From: Confluentibacter sediminis | GTDB lineage: Bacteria > Bacteroidota > Bacteroidia > Flavobacteriales > Flavobacteriaceae | Direction: 5' to 3' | Length of the DNA stretch: 64,000 nucleotides | NCBI RefSeq assembly: GCF_003258355.1 | Contig: NZ_QKPO01000017.1 | Location: 1-64,000, forward strand | Shown here: piece by piece, positions 30,208-39,620 of the stretch | How positions within the stretch are numbered: the stretch's first letter is position 1 | How the letters are laid out: each line of letters begins with the position of its first letter | The notes under the pieces: generated by a model | Databases searched by the model: none | The model's input: only the letters and a program-made list of their open reading frames with translations | Told to the model about the DNA's origin: nothing | Translations under genes and position numbers: made by a program

Positions 30208-30390
30208 TTTGATTTTTTTATGTTTTAAAGAAGATATAACTAAAATTTTATAAGGGTATGTTTTGATTTTAACGTCCTAAATAAATATATCAACTTGTTA
30301 AATATAATAAGCCTTCTTTTACATTTCTTTATATTAAAGTTTATTTGAATTAGTTAATCAACCTAAACTTTTAACTGTTAAAGGAGTTTG

Positions 30391-30421
30391 GAGAGCTGTT
30401 TTTTTAATACAGCTCTCTTTT
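30391..30421 (+). terminator. Hairpin terminator between S9 and M16 genes
   Basis: GAGAGCTGT pairs with ACAGCTCTC around a T-rich loop and is followed by TTTT. It lies about 180 bases after the S9 stop and would end that operon, which suggests the M16 gene at 30481 has its own promoter or read-through expression. Confidence 0.75.
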
Positions 30422-30480
30422 ACTAAAATCATCATGAATGGAATTTTATGCATTTTTAAACGAATATTTTATAATAATAA

Positions 30481-33312
30481 ATGAACAACTATAATTACAA
30501 CAGAAAGCAGATTTTAATGCTTAAGGTAGCTCTCATTTTTTTGAGCAGTTTTAAGGGGTTTTCACAGATAATTAATTCCAATAATCCTCTGCCAATAGAC
30601 AAGACCATAAAAAAGGGTGTATTGCCCAATGGCATGACCTATTATATAAAAAGTACTGATGTGGTAAAAGGGGCGGCAAGTTATTACATTATCCAAAATG
30701 TGGGCTCTATTTTGGAAAATGAAGACCAACGTGGTTTGGCACATTTTTTAGAGCACATGGCCTTTAATGGAACAGAAAGTTTTCCTGGAAAAGGTGTTTT
30801 AAATACCTTGCAAAAACACGGTGCCGTATTCGGTAAGGATGTCAATGCATATACGTCTTTTGATGAAACCGTTTATAACCTGAACAATATACCAACAAAG
30901 GACGGTTTAGTAGATACCTGTTTAACGATATTAAAAGATTGGTCCAATTATTTGTTGTTGACCGATGAGGAAATTGATTCAGAAAGAGGTGTTATAAAAG
31001 AGGAATGGCGCACAGGTCAAAATGGGGGAATGCGTTTGTTTGAAAAGGCTATGCCAGTTCTGTTTAATCATTCAAAATATGCGGACAGAATGCCAATAGG
31101 CCTCATGTCTGTAGTCGAAGGATTTGATTATAAAGCACTACGTGATTTTTATCACGATTGGTATAGGACGGACTTACAGGCTGTTGCCGTTATAGGGGAT
31201 GTTAATGTAGATGATATAGAACAAAAAATCATAGAAAAGTTTTCTAAAATTCCAGCAGTAGAAAATCCAAAAGAGCGTATTATAGTAGATATACCAGGCA
31301 ATAAAGGCATGTCATATGTTTTCGGTACAGATCCAGAAGTGTCAACAGCATCTATTAGTTTAGGAATTCGTCATAAAAAATCGTTAGAGACAGAAACAAT
31401 TACCGATTTAAAAAGGTCTTTATTGGAGATGATGGCGACCAGCATGTTGTCTGCAAGACTATCAGAACAGTCTCGAAAACCAGATGCCAGCTTTTTAGGG
31501 AGCCAGGTTGATTATGGCGAGTTTACTAGAACCTCTAATGCCTTTAATATAAGTGTTTATCCAAAATCAAATAAACAAGCAGAAGCTTTTAAAGAAGTAT
31601 TGACCGAAGTGGAAAGAGCTGTTAAATATGGCTTTACACGATCAGAGATAGACAGAAGTATAGCCGAACTTAAAAGTTCTTACGAAAACCAAATCGCAAA
31701 GAAACAAGATGTTAGCCATGGTCAAATAGAACAAAGTATTCAGGCTGATTTTTTATCAAATGCTACCATGACAGATATAGAAAAGGAATATGAAATTTCA
31801 AAAGAGATTTTTAATACCCTTACCGAAGAAGATTTTCATAATACCATTAAGCGTTTATATTCTAAAGATAACAGATATTTAAATGTCACAGGTGTAGAGG
31901 GCCAAGACAATTTAACAGAAGACCAAGCAAAAGAAATCATGGCACAAGTAGAAAATGATGTATCCATAACGCCTTACACTGAAGCTTTAGATGGCAAAAC
32001 ATTGGTATCCGATTTAAACATCAAAGCAGGAACCATCAAAAAGACCACAATAGATAAAATAACAGGAGCAACGACTTATATTTTAAGTAACGGAATTAAA
32101 GTCCATTACAAATTTGTTGATAAAGAAAAAGATAAGGTGTTGTTAAGTGCCATCAGTTATGGAGGTATGTCACTTTTAAGTGATGCCGATTTGCCTTCTG
32201 CTAGTTTGGTGGGTAACTTAATGCAAATGTCTGGATTGGGGGATTTCAATGCGACCGATTTACAAAAAATACTGGCAGGCAAGACAGCTGATGTCAGTAT
32301 AGGCATAGGAGGTATTAATGAGTCGCTGTCTGGGGGCTCAAATACCAAGGGTGTAGAAACCATGCTGCAAATGGTTCATGTTTATTTTGTAAAACCACGT
32401 TTTGATAAAGAAGCTTTTCAGGTTTTGGAAAACAATATCGATAATTACATTGTTAGAAGAAGTAAAGATATAGGAGAAAAGATGAGAGACAGTTTAACAG
32501 TTGCTTTGTATGGAAAAAATAATCCTAAAAAGCGACTTTTTAACCAAGATTATGCCGATGCCATTTCGTTTGAAAAAATGAAGACCATTTATAAAGAACG
32601 TTTTGCTGATGCTTCGGACTTTGAGTTTTTCATTACAGGTGATGTTAAAGACAATCAATTAAGACCACTATTGGAAAGATACATAGCAAGTATTCCAACA
32701 AAGCATAAAAAAGAAACCTTTAAGGACAATGGAGCGGAATGGGTGGCCAACAATATTGATAAAGATATCTATTTAACCATGGAAGATCCTAAAGCATCAG
32801 TAAATATTTCCTATAAAAAAGAAATACCTTATTCTATAAAGAACCGTATTTATACGGATGTTTTGGGGGATGTTTTACAATTACGGGTTACAGAAACCGT
32901 TAGAGAAGCAGAGGGAGGCGCTTACAGCCCAAGTGCAGGAGCTTATTTTACGAGAGAGCCAAAATCGCAAATCTATGTGACATTTAGTTTTGATTGCAAT
33001 CCCGATTTGGTTGATAATTTAGTTAAGATTGTTAATGGGGAGTTGCAAAAAATAGCAGATGGCACTATTAATGATGATGATTTAAATAAAACAAGAACTA
33101 ATTTTATCAAAGAGCACGAACAGGCAAAAGATAAAAACGGGTACGATATGCAATGGCTTACGTCGTATTTCAGATTTAATGAAAACATTGATGATCCCAA
33201 AAACTTTGAAGATATCGTAAACAAAATGTCTAAAAGGGATATTCAGCAAATAGCAAAAAAAGTTCTTGACGGAGGAAAATCCTATGAAGTTGTATTCAAA
33301 CCAAAACAATAA
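30481..33312 (+). CDS. M16-family zinc metallopeptidase (paralogue of 14471)
   Basis: Exported pitrilysin/insulinase-type peptidase, 943 aa. The zinc motif HFLEH is at residues 88-92, with the downstream Glu in DSERGVIKEEW. The signal peptide is LKVALIFLSSFKGFSQ. From about residue 40 on it matches the 14471 gene almost position by position (KGVLPNGMTYYIKSTDVV is identical in both). A later divergence is seen around residues 190-350. The two genes close the two paralogous modules. Activity in periplasmic peptide breakdown is likely, but the substrate is unknown. Confidence 0.92.
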   Translation: MNNYNYNRKQILMLKVALIFLSSFKGFSQIINSNNPLPIDKTIKKGVLPNGMTYYIKSTDVVKGAASYYIIQNVGSILENEDQRGLAHFLEHMAFNGTESFPGKGVLNTLQKHGAVFGKDVNAYTSFDETVYNLNNIPTKDGLVDTCLTILKDWSNYLLLTDEEIDSERGVIKEEWRTGQNGGMRLFEKAMPVLFNHSKYADRMPIGLMSVVEGFDYKALRDFYHDWYRTDLQAVAVIGDVNVDDIEQKIIEKFSKIPAVENPKERIIVDIPGNKGMSYVFGTDPEVSTASISLGIRHKKSLETETITDLKRSLLEMMATSMLSARLSEQSRKPDASFLGSQVDYGEFTRTSNAFNISVYPKSNKQAEAFKEVLTEVERAVKYGFTRSEIDRSIAELKSSYENQIAKKQDVSHGQIEQSIQADFLSNATMTDIEKEYEISKEIFNTLTEEDFHNTIKRLYSKDNRYLNVTGVEGQDNLTEDQAKEIMAQVENDVSITPYTEALDGKTLVSDLNIKAGTIKKTTIDKITGATTYILSNGIKVHYKFVDKEKDKVLLSAISYGGMSLLSDADLPSASLVGNLMQMSGLGDFNATDLQKILAGKTADVSIGIGGINESLSGGSNTKGVETMLQMVHVYFVKPRFDKEAFQVLENNIDNYIVRRSKDIGEKMRDSLTVALYGKNNPKKRLFNQDYADAISFEKMKTIYKERFADASDFEFFITGDVKDNQLRPLLERYIASIPTKHKKETFKDNGAEWVANNIDKDIYLTMEDPKASVNISYKKEIPYSIKNRIYTDVLGDVLQLRVTETVREAEGGAYSPSAGAYFTREPKSQIYVTFSFDCNPDLVDNLVKIVNGELQKIADGTINDDDLNKTRTNFIKEHEQAKDKNGYDMQWLTSYFRFNENIDDPKNFEDIVNKMSKRDIQQIAKKVLDGGKSYEVVFKPKQ

Positions 33313-33318
33313 AATAAT

Positions 33319-33754
33319 ATAAATTTAGTATTGGCTCTTTTGGTCGTAGGAATAGCACAAGCACAGATTCTAGAACCAGTAAAATGGACCACTTCCGTTG
33401 AAAAATATCCGATACAGAATACGAATTGATTGCCATTGCCAGTATAGAACCTAAATGGCATTTGTACTCACAGTCTGTTCTAGAAGGCGGGCCAATAGCA
33501 ACCAGTTTTACCTTTGAAGGCAATGGAAACTACCTTAAAAAAGGCAATACTTTAGAAGCAAAAGGACATTTGGTCGATGATCCGGTTTTTGGGATGCAAA
33601 TTAAGTTTTTCGAAAATAAAACGTCATTTAAACAACGCATCAAGTTAAAAGCCAAAGTCCCTTTTAAAGTTGGTGCTACTGTTGAATTTATGGTCTGCGA
33701 TGATAGAGATGTTTACCACCTAACGAAGTAGATCTAGAATTCAACATTCACTAA
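33319..33754 (+). pseudogene. DsbD N-terminal domain remnant, frameshifted
   Basis: The reading begins INLVLALLVVGIAQAQILEP, with the start codon changed to ATA. It continues WTTSVEK, then needs a +1 correction near 33395 to give ISDTEYELIAIASIEPKWHLYSQ and onward to MVCDDRD. A second correction near 33708 gives CLPPNEVDLEFNIH and a stop at 33754. This is the N-terminal periplasmic domain of a DsbD-type disulfide reductase as seen in flavobacteria. The membrane and thioredoxin domains are absent. It directly follows the M16 gene, so a redox protein may once have been part of this module. Confidence 0.8.
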
Positions 33755-34061
33755 ACATAAGTATCCAAATGAGAAATATTTTTTTGTAATAAGTGTTTGT
33801 TACTAAATAAAATCATTCTGGATTGACAAAAGCTCTATAACTAATGCCCAATTTTAAAAGCTGTTGGAGCAAGGGAGTTGTTACTCTTACTCAGACGTAA
33901 AATTTAAGACCGTTTGTTAAAAAAACAAATATCTTAGAATACCATTAGAAAACGGTATCAAAAGTCATCTATTGGCAAGTATTATACCAATAGATGGCGT
34001 ATTATCACCAACAGAGACCATCTTTATGTAGCCAAAAGCAAACAAATTTTGTTTTTTATTA
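33755..34061. other. Intergenic stretch without recognisable gene
   Basis: About 300 AT-rich bases between the DsbD remnant and the integrative-element remnant. Only short, interrupted frames are present and I see no motif I can name. Confidence 0.5.
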
Positions 34062-34335
34062 GTTCTTTTTGACTTTAGTGTATAATTCGGTGAACCATCC
34101 TAAATCAGAAGTGTTTAAAGTTTTGAAAATAAGCGGTTATGTGTTTTTAAGAAATCTTGCCATTCCGACTTTTTAAGAAATCAAGTTTTTGTGTTTTAAA
34201 GAGTCACATTTAATTTACTTTGTTAAAAAAAAAAAGAGACCTATTCGATTGCCAGCTATAGAAATCCATAAAAAGGTAACTGAATGACTTGATTTGACTT
34301 TTGTCTTTAATATTCAATTTAAAAACGAAAGATAA
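34062..34335 (+). repeat. Degenerate edge of integrative element (copy 3)
   Basis: Starts with AGTTCTTTTTGACTTTAGTG and follows bases 2-95 of the window closely. It then has a tRNA-Pro-like 3' end (AAATCTTGCCATTCCGAC at 34153-34169) and shorter matches to the integrase leader (TGATTTGACTTTTGTCT). The integrase gene itself is missing. It is more decayed than copy 1 and sits just before the HTCS locus. Confidence 0.6.
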
Positions 34336-34546
34336 TAGACATTCAAATACCTTTAGTATCTATTTTGGAAAAACAGGCAAGTGAGAAAAATGGAAAGTTC
34401 TTCTTGATGCTAGAATAATTTGGAATTTTCATTTTCTATATAAACCGAAGAGCTTAAATTATAAATTAACTTAAAAAGGCTTGTTTTTTTAAATTAGTTC
34501 TTCTTAATTTATTACTTTAATGGTCTTCTTATTATAATTTAGCTAT

Positions 34547-37500
34547 ATGTTATTCAGTTTAAAATTTAAAGCAAAATTTTTTGTTTCAGTTTCCATTTGT
34601 GTTATGTCCATTTATGCTCTAAAGGCTTTTGGGCAATCCCAACACACTAGTTTTATTCCTATTCAGCCTGATATTTTATCTAACTCGCATATAACCTGTT
34701 CGTTTAAAGATAGCAAAGGCTATATGTGGTTTGGTACCTATGAAGGATTGATACGCTATGATGGCACAAATATATATCGTTATCAAAACAATCCTAAAGA
34801 TAGCACGAGTATAAGACACAACAATATAAATGTTATCGTTGAAGACGCAGAAAGTAATCTTTGGGTAGGAACCGCTAGAGGTTTATGTAAATTTGATAGA
34901 GAAAAGGATAATTTTATTTTTTTAAATTCCATACCAAACATAAAAGGTTGGCTTTATAATGGGTATGTGACCAGTTTATTGTTTGATGATTATGGTAACC
35001 TTTGGATAGGTACACATGGAGGAGGAGTTTTTGTTTATAATCATAAAAGCTTGGAATTAAAGAATATAAGTGGAAATAATTTTTATGATTCAAAAGAAAA
35101 ATTTGTCACAGCCCTTTTATGCATAGATGACAAGATATTGTGTGGCACAAAAGGGGGACTCAAAGTATTTGATGCAAATAAAAAAACTTTAATTGATTCA
35201 GGGTTTATAAAAGGTGTTGTAATAGACAATCAAGTTACAGCTTTAGCAAAAGACAGAGAGAAAAAAATTTGGATTTCGACATTAAATGGCGCTTTAATAA
35301 AAGGTGTCAAAATCAAAAATCATTATGTATTAGAAACAAAAATTTCTGGCAAGACAGATATTGAAGGTTCAAACAGTATTTGGTCTATATGTAGTGATCG
35401 AAAAGGTAATATTTGGATGGGTGGAGAAAATTCAGGTTTGACTTATCTAAACGTGGAAAATAATAAAATAGTTCATTTTGGACCGGAAAGTAAAGTGCTA
35501 AAAAAACTGCCAACAGCTAGCATAAGTTCAATTTTTATCGATGATTTAGAACATGTTTGGATAGGCACATTCAATCATGGTGCTTTTATTATTGATAATA
35601 GTCCTAGTAAGTTTGGTAGATATAATTGGGGCAATATTAATTCAAATGATATTATAGGTAGGGAAATAACGTCTTTTGCACAGCAAGAAAATGGAGATGT
35701 TTGGTTGGCTAGTAATAAAGTGGGGTTGATTAAAATTGACCTAAAGACCAATGAGTTAAAATATTGTAAAGCAATTAATATTAAACTTGCTTCTTCTAAG
35801 ATAACTTCATTGGTTTTTGATACTTCTAAAAATTTATGGATTGGTACTGGAGAAGGCTTATTTAAATTTAATTTAAATACTAATAGTCTTAAAAAATACA
35901 ATCTTATTTCAGAAGGGCTTGGTGATAATAATCCCTCTGTTCTTTTTGAAGATAAAAAACATAGATTATGGGCTGGAACAAGTGGTAGTGGTTTGTTTTA
36001 TTTAGATAGTGAAACAGATACATTTATAAGTCTAAATGAAACGAAACAACCAAATAGCATTTCGAATATTTTATATGTTAGTTCTTTGGCAGAAGATAAG
36101 AATGGCTCTTTATGGGTTGGTACATTTTATGGATTATATCAACTTACAGAAATTGGTCACTATTCTTTTAAGTATAACCGTTTTTATGCAAATGAATTGG
36201 ACCCTAAAAGTCTTGCAAGTAGCTCTATACAATCTCTAGTTTTAGATGCAGAAGATAATCTGTGGATAGGGACTACAGATAATGGACTTAATTTGAAAGA
36301 AAAGGGAAGTAATTCTTTTAAAGCATTTAAAGAAAAAGATGGTTTAGCAAGTAATGTGGTTAGAGGTTTAACTATAGACAACTCAGGTAACCTTTGGGTT
36401 AGTGGGAATGCGGGGTTAACAAAAATAAACTTACAGACCAAAAGTTTTAGTAAGTATAGCAAATCAGATGGGTTGATGTCTAATGGTTTTTTGCCTAATG
36501 CTTCTTTTACCACGAATCAAGGGAAATTGTTTTTTGGTAGTAATAAAGGCATGAATGCATTTTATGCTGACAGTATAGATATTCAACTGCCCCTGCCTAA
36601 ATTTTATTTTACCGGTTTAAAGATAAATAACCAATTAGTAACTCCTAATGAACTTAATTCTCCTTTAATAAAACCCATTGAATATACTTCAAATATAGAA
36701 CTTTCATATAAACAACGCTCGTTTACATTAGATTTTGCAGCAATCAACTTTGATCCTTCATTTAAATATGATTATTGTTATATGTTGCAAGGGTTCGATA
36801 CAGAATGGAATTGTATAGGTGCTAATACGAGTGCTACTTATACAAATATAGATCCTGGGAATTACGTGTTTATGGTAAAAGCATTAGGTAGAGGAAAGCC
36901 TTTAGATATTGATCCGCTTAAATTGAATATCACCATACAACAAATCATATGGTTAACTTGGTGGGCTAAACTTTTGTATGTACTATTAATAAGCTTGGTT
37001 GTTTTTTTTCTTGTAAAAATTAGGCTGGATCGTATAAAAATAAGGAATCAGCTGGTTTTGGAAAAATTAGCTCGTGAAAAGGAACACGAGCTATTAGAAT
37101 CAAAAACAGCATTTTTTACCAATATTTCTCATGAGTTTAGAACGCCTTTAAGTCTTATTTCTATGCCGCTAGAAAAAATTATGGATATGGAAGGGTTGCC
37201 TAAATCTGTAAAAAAAGGGCTAAATGTGATTAAAGTGAATTCAAATAGAATGTTTCGATTGGTTAATGAGTTGATGGATTTTAGTAAAATGGAAAATGCG
37301 AAGTTAGAGCTTGGTGTGCAAGAAGGTGAACTCGTCGGTTTTATAAAAGGTATAGCATCTAGTTTTTATGACCTTGCTGCAAAAAAGAATATTAGCTTTG
37401 AAATAGATGTTGCTGAACCTAAACTTATAGGTTGGTTTGATCACGATAAATTGGAAAAAATATTGATAAATATTCTTTCTAATGCTTTTAAATTCACATC

Positions 37501-38710
37501 TAAAGATGGGCATATTCGGCTTATTGTTCAGTCAAGATTGAATCATAACACTGATAAAATTACAAAAACGCGTTTTATAGAAATACAGATTATAGATAAT
37601 GGCATAGGTATTCCACAAAATGAGCTTCCCTTTATTTTTGATAAATTTTATCAAGTAAGATCCCCAGAAAAGATCATTAACTCAGGCACTGGAATCGGTC
37701 TCTCACTTACAAAAGGTTTGGTTGAATTGCACCATGGTAATATTGAGGTAGAAAGTATCTCTGGGGAGGTCACGAAGTTTTTAATTCTCATTCCAATAGA
37801 CAAACACATTTATTCGGAAGATGAACTGATGGAAACATCTATCCACCTAAATATACAAGAAGAAATTAAGGGATATTATGACTATGAAAGTTTTGGTGAT
37901 GATGAAGAAGAAGATCATGATACAAAAAAAACAGATAAGATAGATGGTACCTGTTCTACAATACTAATTGTAGAAGACAATGATGACCTGAGAGAATACC
38001 TGTCAGTTGAATTAGGTAGACAGTTTATAATTATTGAAGCTGAAAATGGACAACAAGGTTTTGATATCGCAGCTGAAATAGGACCTGACCTTATTATAAG
38101 TGATATTGCAATGCCAATAAAATCAGGTTTAGAGCTTTGTAGAGAAGTGAAGACTAATATGAAAACCAGCCATATACCATTTATTTTATTAACCGCAAAG
38201 GCATCATTAGATCATCAGGTATTAGGAATAGAAAATGGAGCCGATATTTATATTACAAAACCATTTAGTATTCGCTTTTTAGTGGCTCAGGTCAACCAGG
38301 TTATTGAATCCAGAAAAAGATTATATGCCCAATTTAGTCAAAACGTATATCTAATGCCTGGTATGGTAACCAAAAATGAAATGGATAAAGAGTTTCTTCA
38401 AAAAATAATAAGTTATATTATTGAAAACATACAAGATCCTGAACTTGGGGTTAGCCAGCTAGCCGAGATTTTTAATTTAAGTCATAAGCAAGTTTATCGC
38501 AAAATAAAAGCCTTAACAGGAAAATCTGTGGTAAATTTTATTAGAGTAATACGTATAAAAGAATCCCTTAAACTTATGGAAACTCAAAAATATACACTAA
38601 AAGAAGTTGCTTATATGACTGGTTTTAACTCAGCCTCCTATTTTACTACATCCTTTAAGGAAGAATATGGTAAAGCTCCATCAGAATTTTTGGATCAGAT
38701 TGTTAATTGA
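34547..38710 (+). CDS. Hybrid two-component system regulator (HTCS)
   Basis: One-protein sensor and regulator of 1387 aa for the polysaccharide locus downstream. After a signal/anchor segment come two-component propeller repeats (MWFGTYEGLIRYDG, LWVGTARGLCKFDR, LWIGTHGGGVFVY and more) to about residue 660. A Y_Y_Y domain (YCYMLQGFDTEWNCIGAN) and a membrane segment near 803-830 follow. The HisKA H-box is NISHEFRTPL with His862. The HATPase has DNGIGIP and GTGIGLSL. The receiver domain has Asp1186 in SDIAMP. A C-terminal AraC-type helix-turn-helix region (VSQLAEIFNLSHKQVYRKIK, then YMTGFNSASYF) ends the protein. All expected phospho-sites are present. It should bind upstream of susC at 39621 on sensing an oligosaccharide. 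Confidence 0.95.
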   Translation: MLFSLKFKAKFFVSVSICVMSIYALKAFGQSQHTSFIPIQPDILSNSHITCSFKDSKGYMWFGTYEGLIRYDGTNIYRYQNNPKDSTSIRHNNINVIVEDAESNLWVGTARGLCKFDREKDNFIFLNSIPNIKGWLYNGYVTSLLFDDYGNLWIGTHGGGVFVYNHKSLELKNISGNNFYDSKEKFVTALLCIDDKILCGTKGGLKVFDANKKTLIDSGFIKGVVIDNQVTALAKDREKKIWISTLNGALIKGVKIKNHYVLETKISGKTDIEGSNSIWSICSDRKGNIWMGGENSGLTYLNVENNKIVHFGPESKVLKKLPTASISSIFIDDLEHVWIGTFNHGAFIIDNSPSKFGRYNWGNINSNDIIGREITSFAQQENGDVWLASNKVGLIKIDLKTNELKYCKAINIKLASSKITSLVFDTSKNLWIGTGEGLFKFNLNTNSLKKYNLISEGLGDNNPSVLFEDKKHRLWAGTSGSGLFYLDSETDTFISLNETKQPNSISNILYVSSLAEDKNGSLWVGTFYGLYQLTEIGHYSFKYNRFYANELDPKSLASSSIQSLVLDAEDNLWIGTTDNGLNLKEKGSNSFKAFKEKDGLASNVVRGLTIDNSGNLWVSGNAGLTKINLQTKSFSKYSKSDGLMSNGFLPNASFTTNQGKLFFGSNKGMNAFYADSIDIQLPLPKFYFTGLKINNQLVTPNELNSPLIKPIEYTSNIELSYKQRSFTLDFAAINFDPSFKYDYCYMLQGFDTEWNCIGANTSATYTNIDPGNYVFMVKALGRGKPLDIDPLKLNITIQQIIWLTWWAKLLYVLLISLVVFFLVKIRLDRIKIRNQLVLEKLAREKEHELLESKTAFFTNISHEFRTPLSLISMPLEKIMDMEGLPKSVKKGLNVIKVNSNRMFRLVNELMDFSKMENAKLELGVQEGELVGFIKGIASSFYDLAAKKNISFEIDVAEPKLIGWFDHDKLEKILINILSNAFKFTSKDGHIRLIVQSRLNHNTDKITKTRFIEIQIIDNGIGIPQNELPFIFDKFYQVRSPEKIINSGTGIGLSLTKGLVELHHGNIEVESISGEVTKFLILIPIDKHIYSEDELMETSIHLNIQEEIKGYYDYESFGDDEEEDHDTKKTDKIDGTCSTILIVEDNDDLREYLSVELGRQFIIIEAENGQQGFDIAAEIGPDLIISDIAMPIKSGLELCREVKTNMKTSHIPFILLTAKASLDHQVLGIENGADIYITKPFSIRFLVAQVNQVIESRKRLYAQFSQNVYLMPGMVTKNEMDKEFLQKIISYIIENIQDPELGVSQLAEIFNLSHKQVYRKIKALTGKSVVNFIRVIRIKESLKLMETQKYTLKEVAYMTGFNSASYFTTSFKEEYGKAPSEFLDQIVN

Positions 38711-39291
38711 TTATCTTACATTACTATTATTTAAACTTTATAGTTCACTGTTGGTTCCCTATTTTTGGTATAGCTCTGAAATGTGATTTTTTTGTTAATT
38801 GTAATTAGGTGAATGGAACTGTAGCAGAAGGTTCCCTAGAACAACCTTAACTTTTGTCCTGGTACTTGGAGTGGTAATTATTTTAGAGAGTTACTTCATA
38901 TTTATAAATGCGTTTTAACCGAAACGGTGTTCCTCTGTTAATTCTTTAATATTTTCTCGCTCATAACTTAATTGTATGGATGCTGATGTAAACTTTTTTT
39001 TATAATTCTAAGATTTAAAGAGTCTTAAAATTTATGTGCGAGTAAATGCGGTAATTCCAATTTATACAAAGTCTCTTTTGAAAATATTAAAAATAGATTT
39101 ATTTGGCCATTATAAAAATTGAATGCGTTTTTTTGATTCACAATTTAAAAAATGAATTATTTGAATAACATATTACCTAATTTATATTCTATATTGATAT
39201 TTCTGACAGATTTTTAAAATAGTCATTTAAAAATGGCTAATATTTAATAAATCATACTTGAAAATCGCGAAATAACCGCTATAATCCTATG

Positions 39292-39321
39292 TCTTAAAGA
39301 GAATGTCCATTTTCTTAAAGA
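39292..39321 (+). promoter_or_regulatory. Direct repeat with 21-bp spacing, possible HTCS operator
   Basis: TCTTAAAGA occurs at 39292-39300 and again at 39313-39321, exactly 21 bases apart, or two helical turns. AraC-type regulators commonly bind two direct half-sites with about this spacing, and an AraC-type HTCS is encoded just upstream. The core is AT-rich, so chance is possible. Confidence 0.35.
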
Positions 39322-39545
39322 CAAATAAGTGTGAATTCAACACTTTTGTTACAACCAATAATTAAGCTTTATTTAAGTTTTATTTAAGAGTGTGTTAACA
39401 TTAATTTTGGAATATACTTTAATATGGCTTTTTTATAAAAAAAAGAATGGGTGCCTTAAAAGGGCTCTATTCAAAATATAAACCAAACTAAATATTAAAC
39501 TAAGTGCCAGAAAAACTACAAGAAAAACTTCATTTAAAAAAAGAC

Positions 39546-39572
39546 GACAGAATTGACGGATTTAATTCTGTC
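39546..39572 (+). promoter_or_regulatory. Perfect inverted repeat in susC leader
   Basis: GACAGAATT pairs perfectly with AATTCTGTC around a nine-base loop, 48 bases before the susC ATG. No T-run follows. It may be an RNA structure affecting translation or stability of the operon message, or a protein-binding dyad. Confidence 0.4.
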
Positions 39573-39620
39573 ATTCTAAATGTATTTAAATCCCAATTAA
39601 CCTAAACAAAAATTAACAGA

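Larger units (their letters stand above)
38711..39620. other. Long intergenic region upstream of susC, likely regulatory
   Basis: 910 AT-rich bases between the HTCS gene and susC with no supported gene. It should hold the promoter of the uptake operon. I see a 21-bp-spaced direct repeat (39292-39321) and a perfect 9-bp inverted repeat in the leader (39546-39572), but no promoter I can call with confidence. Confidence 0.55.
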
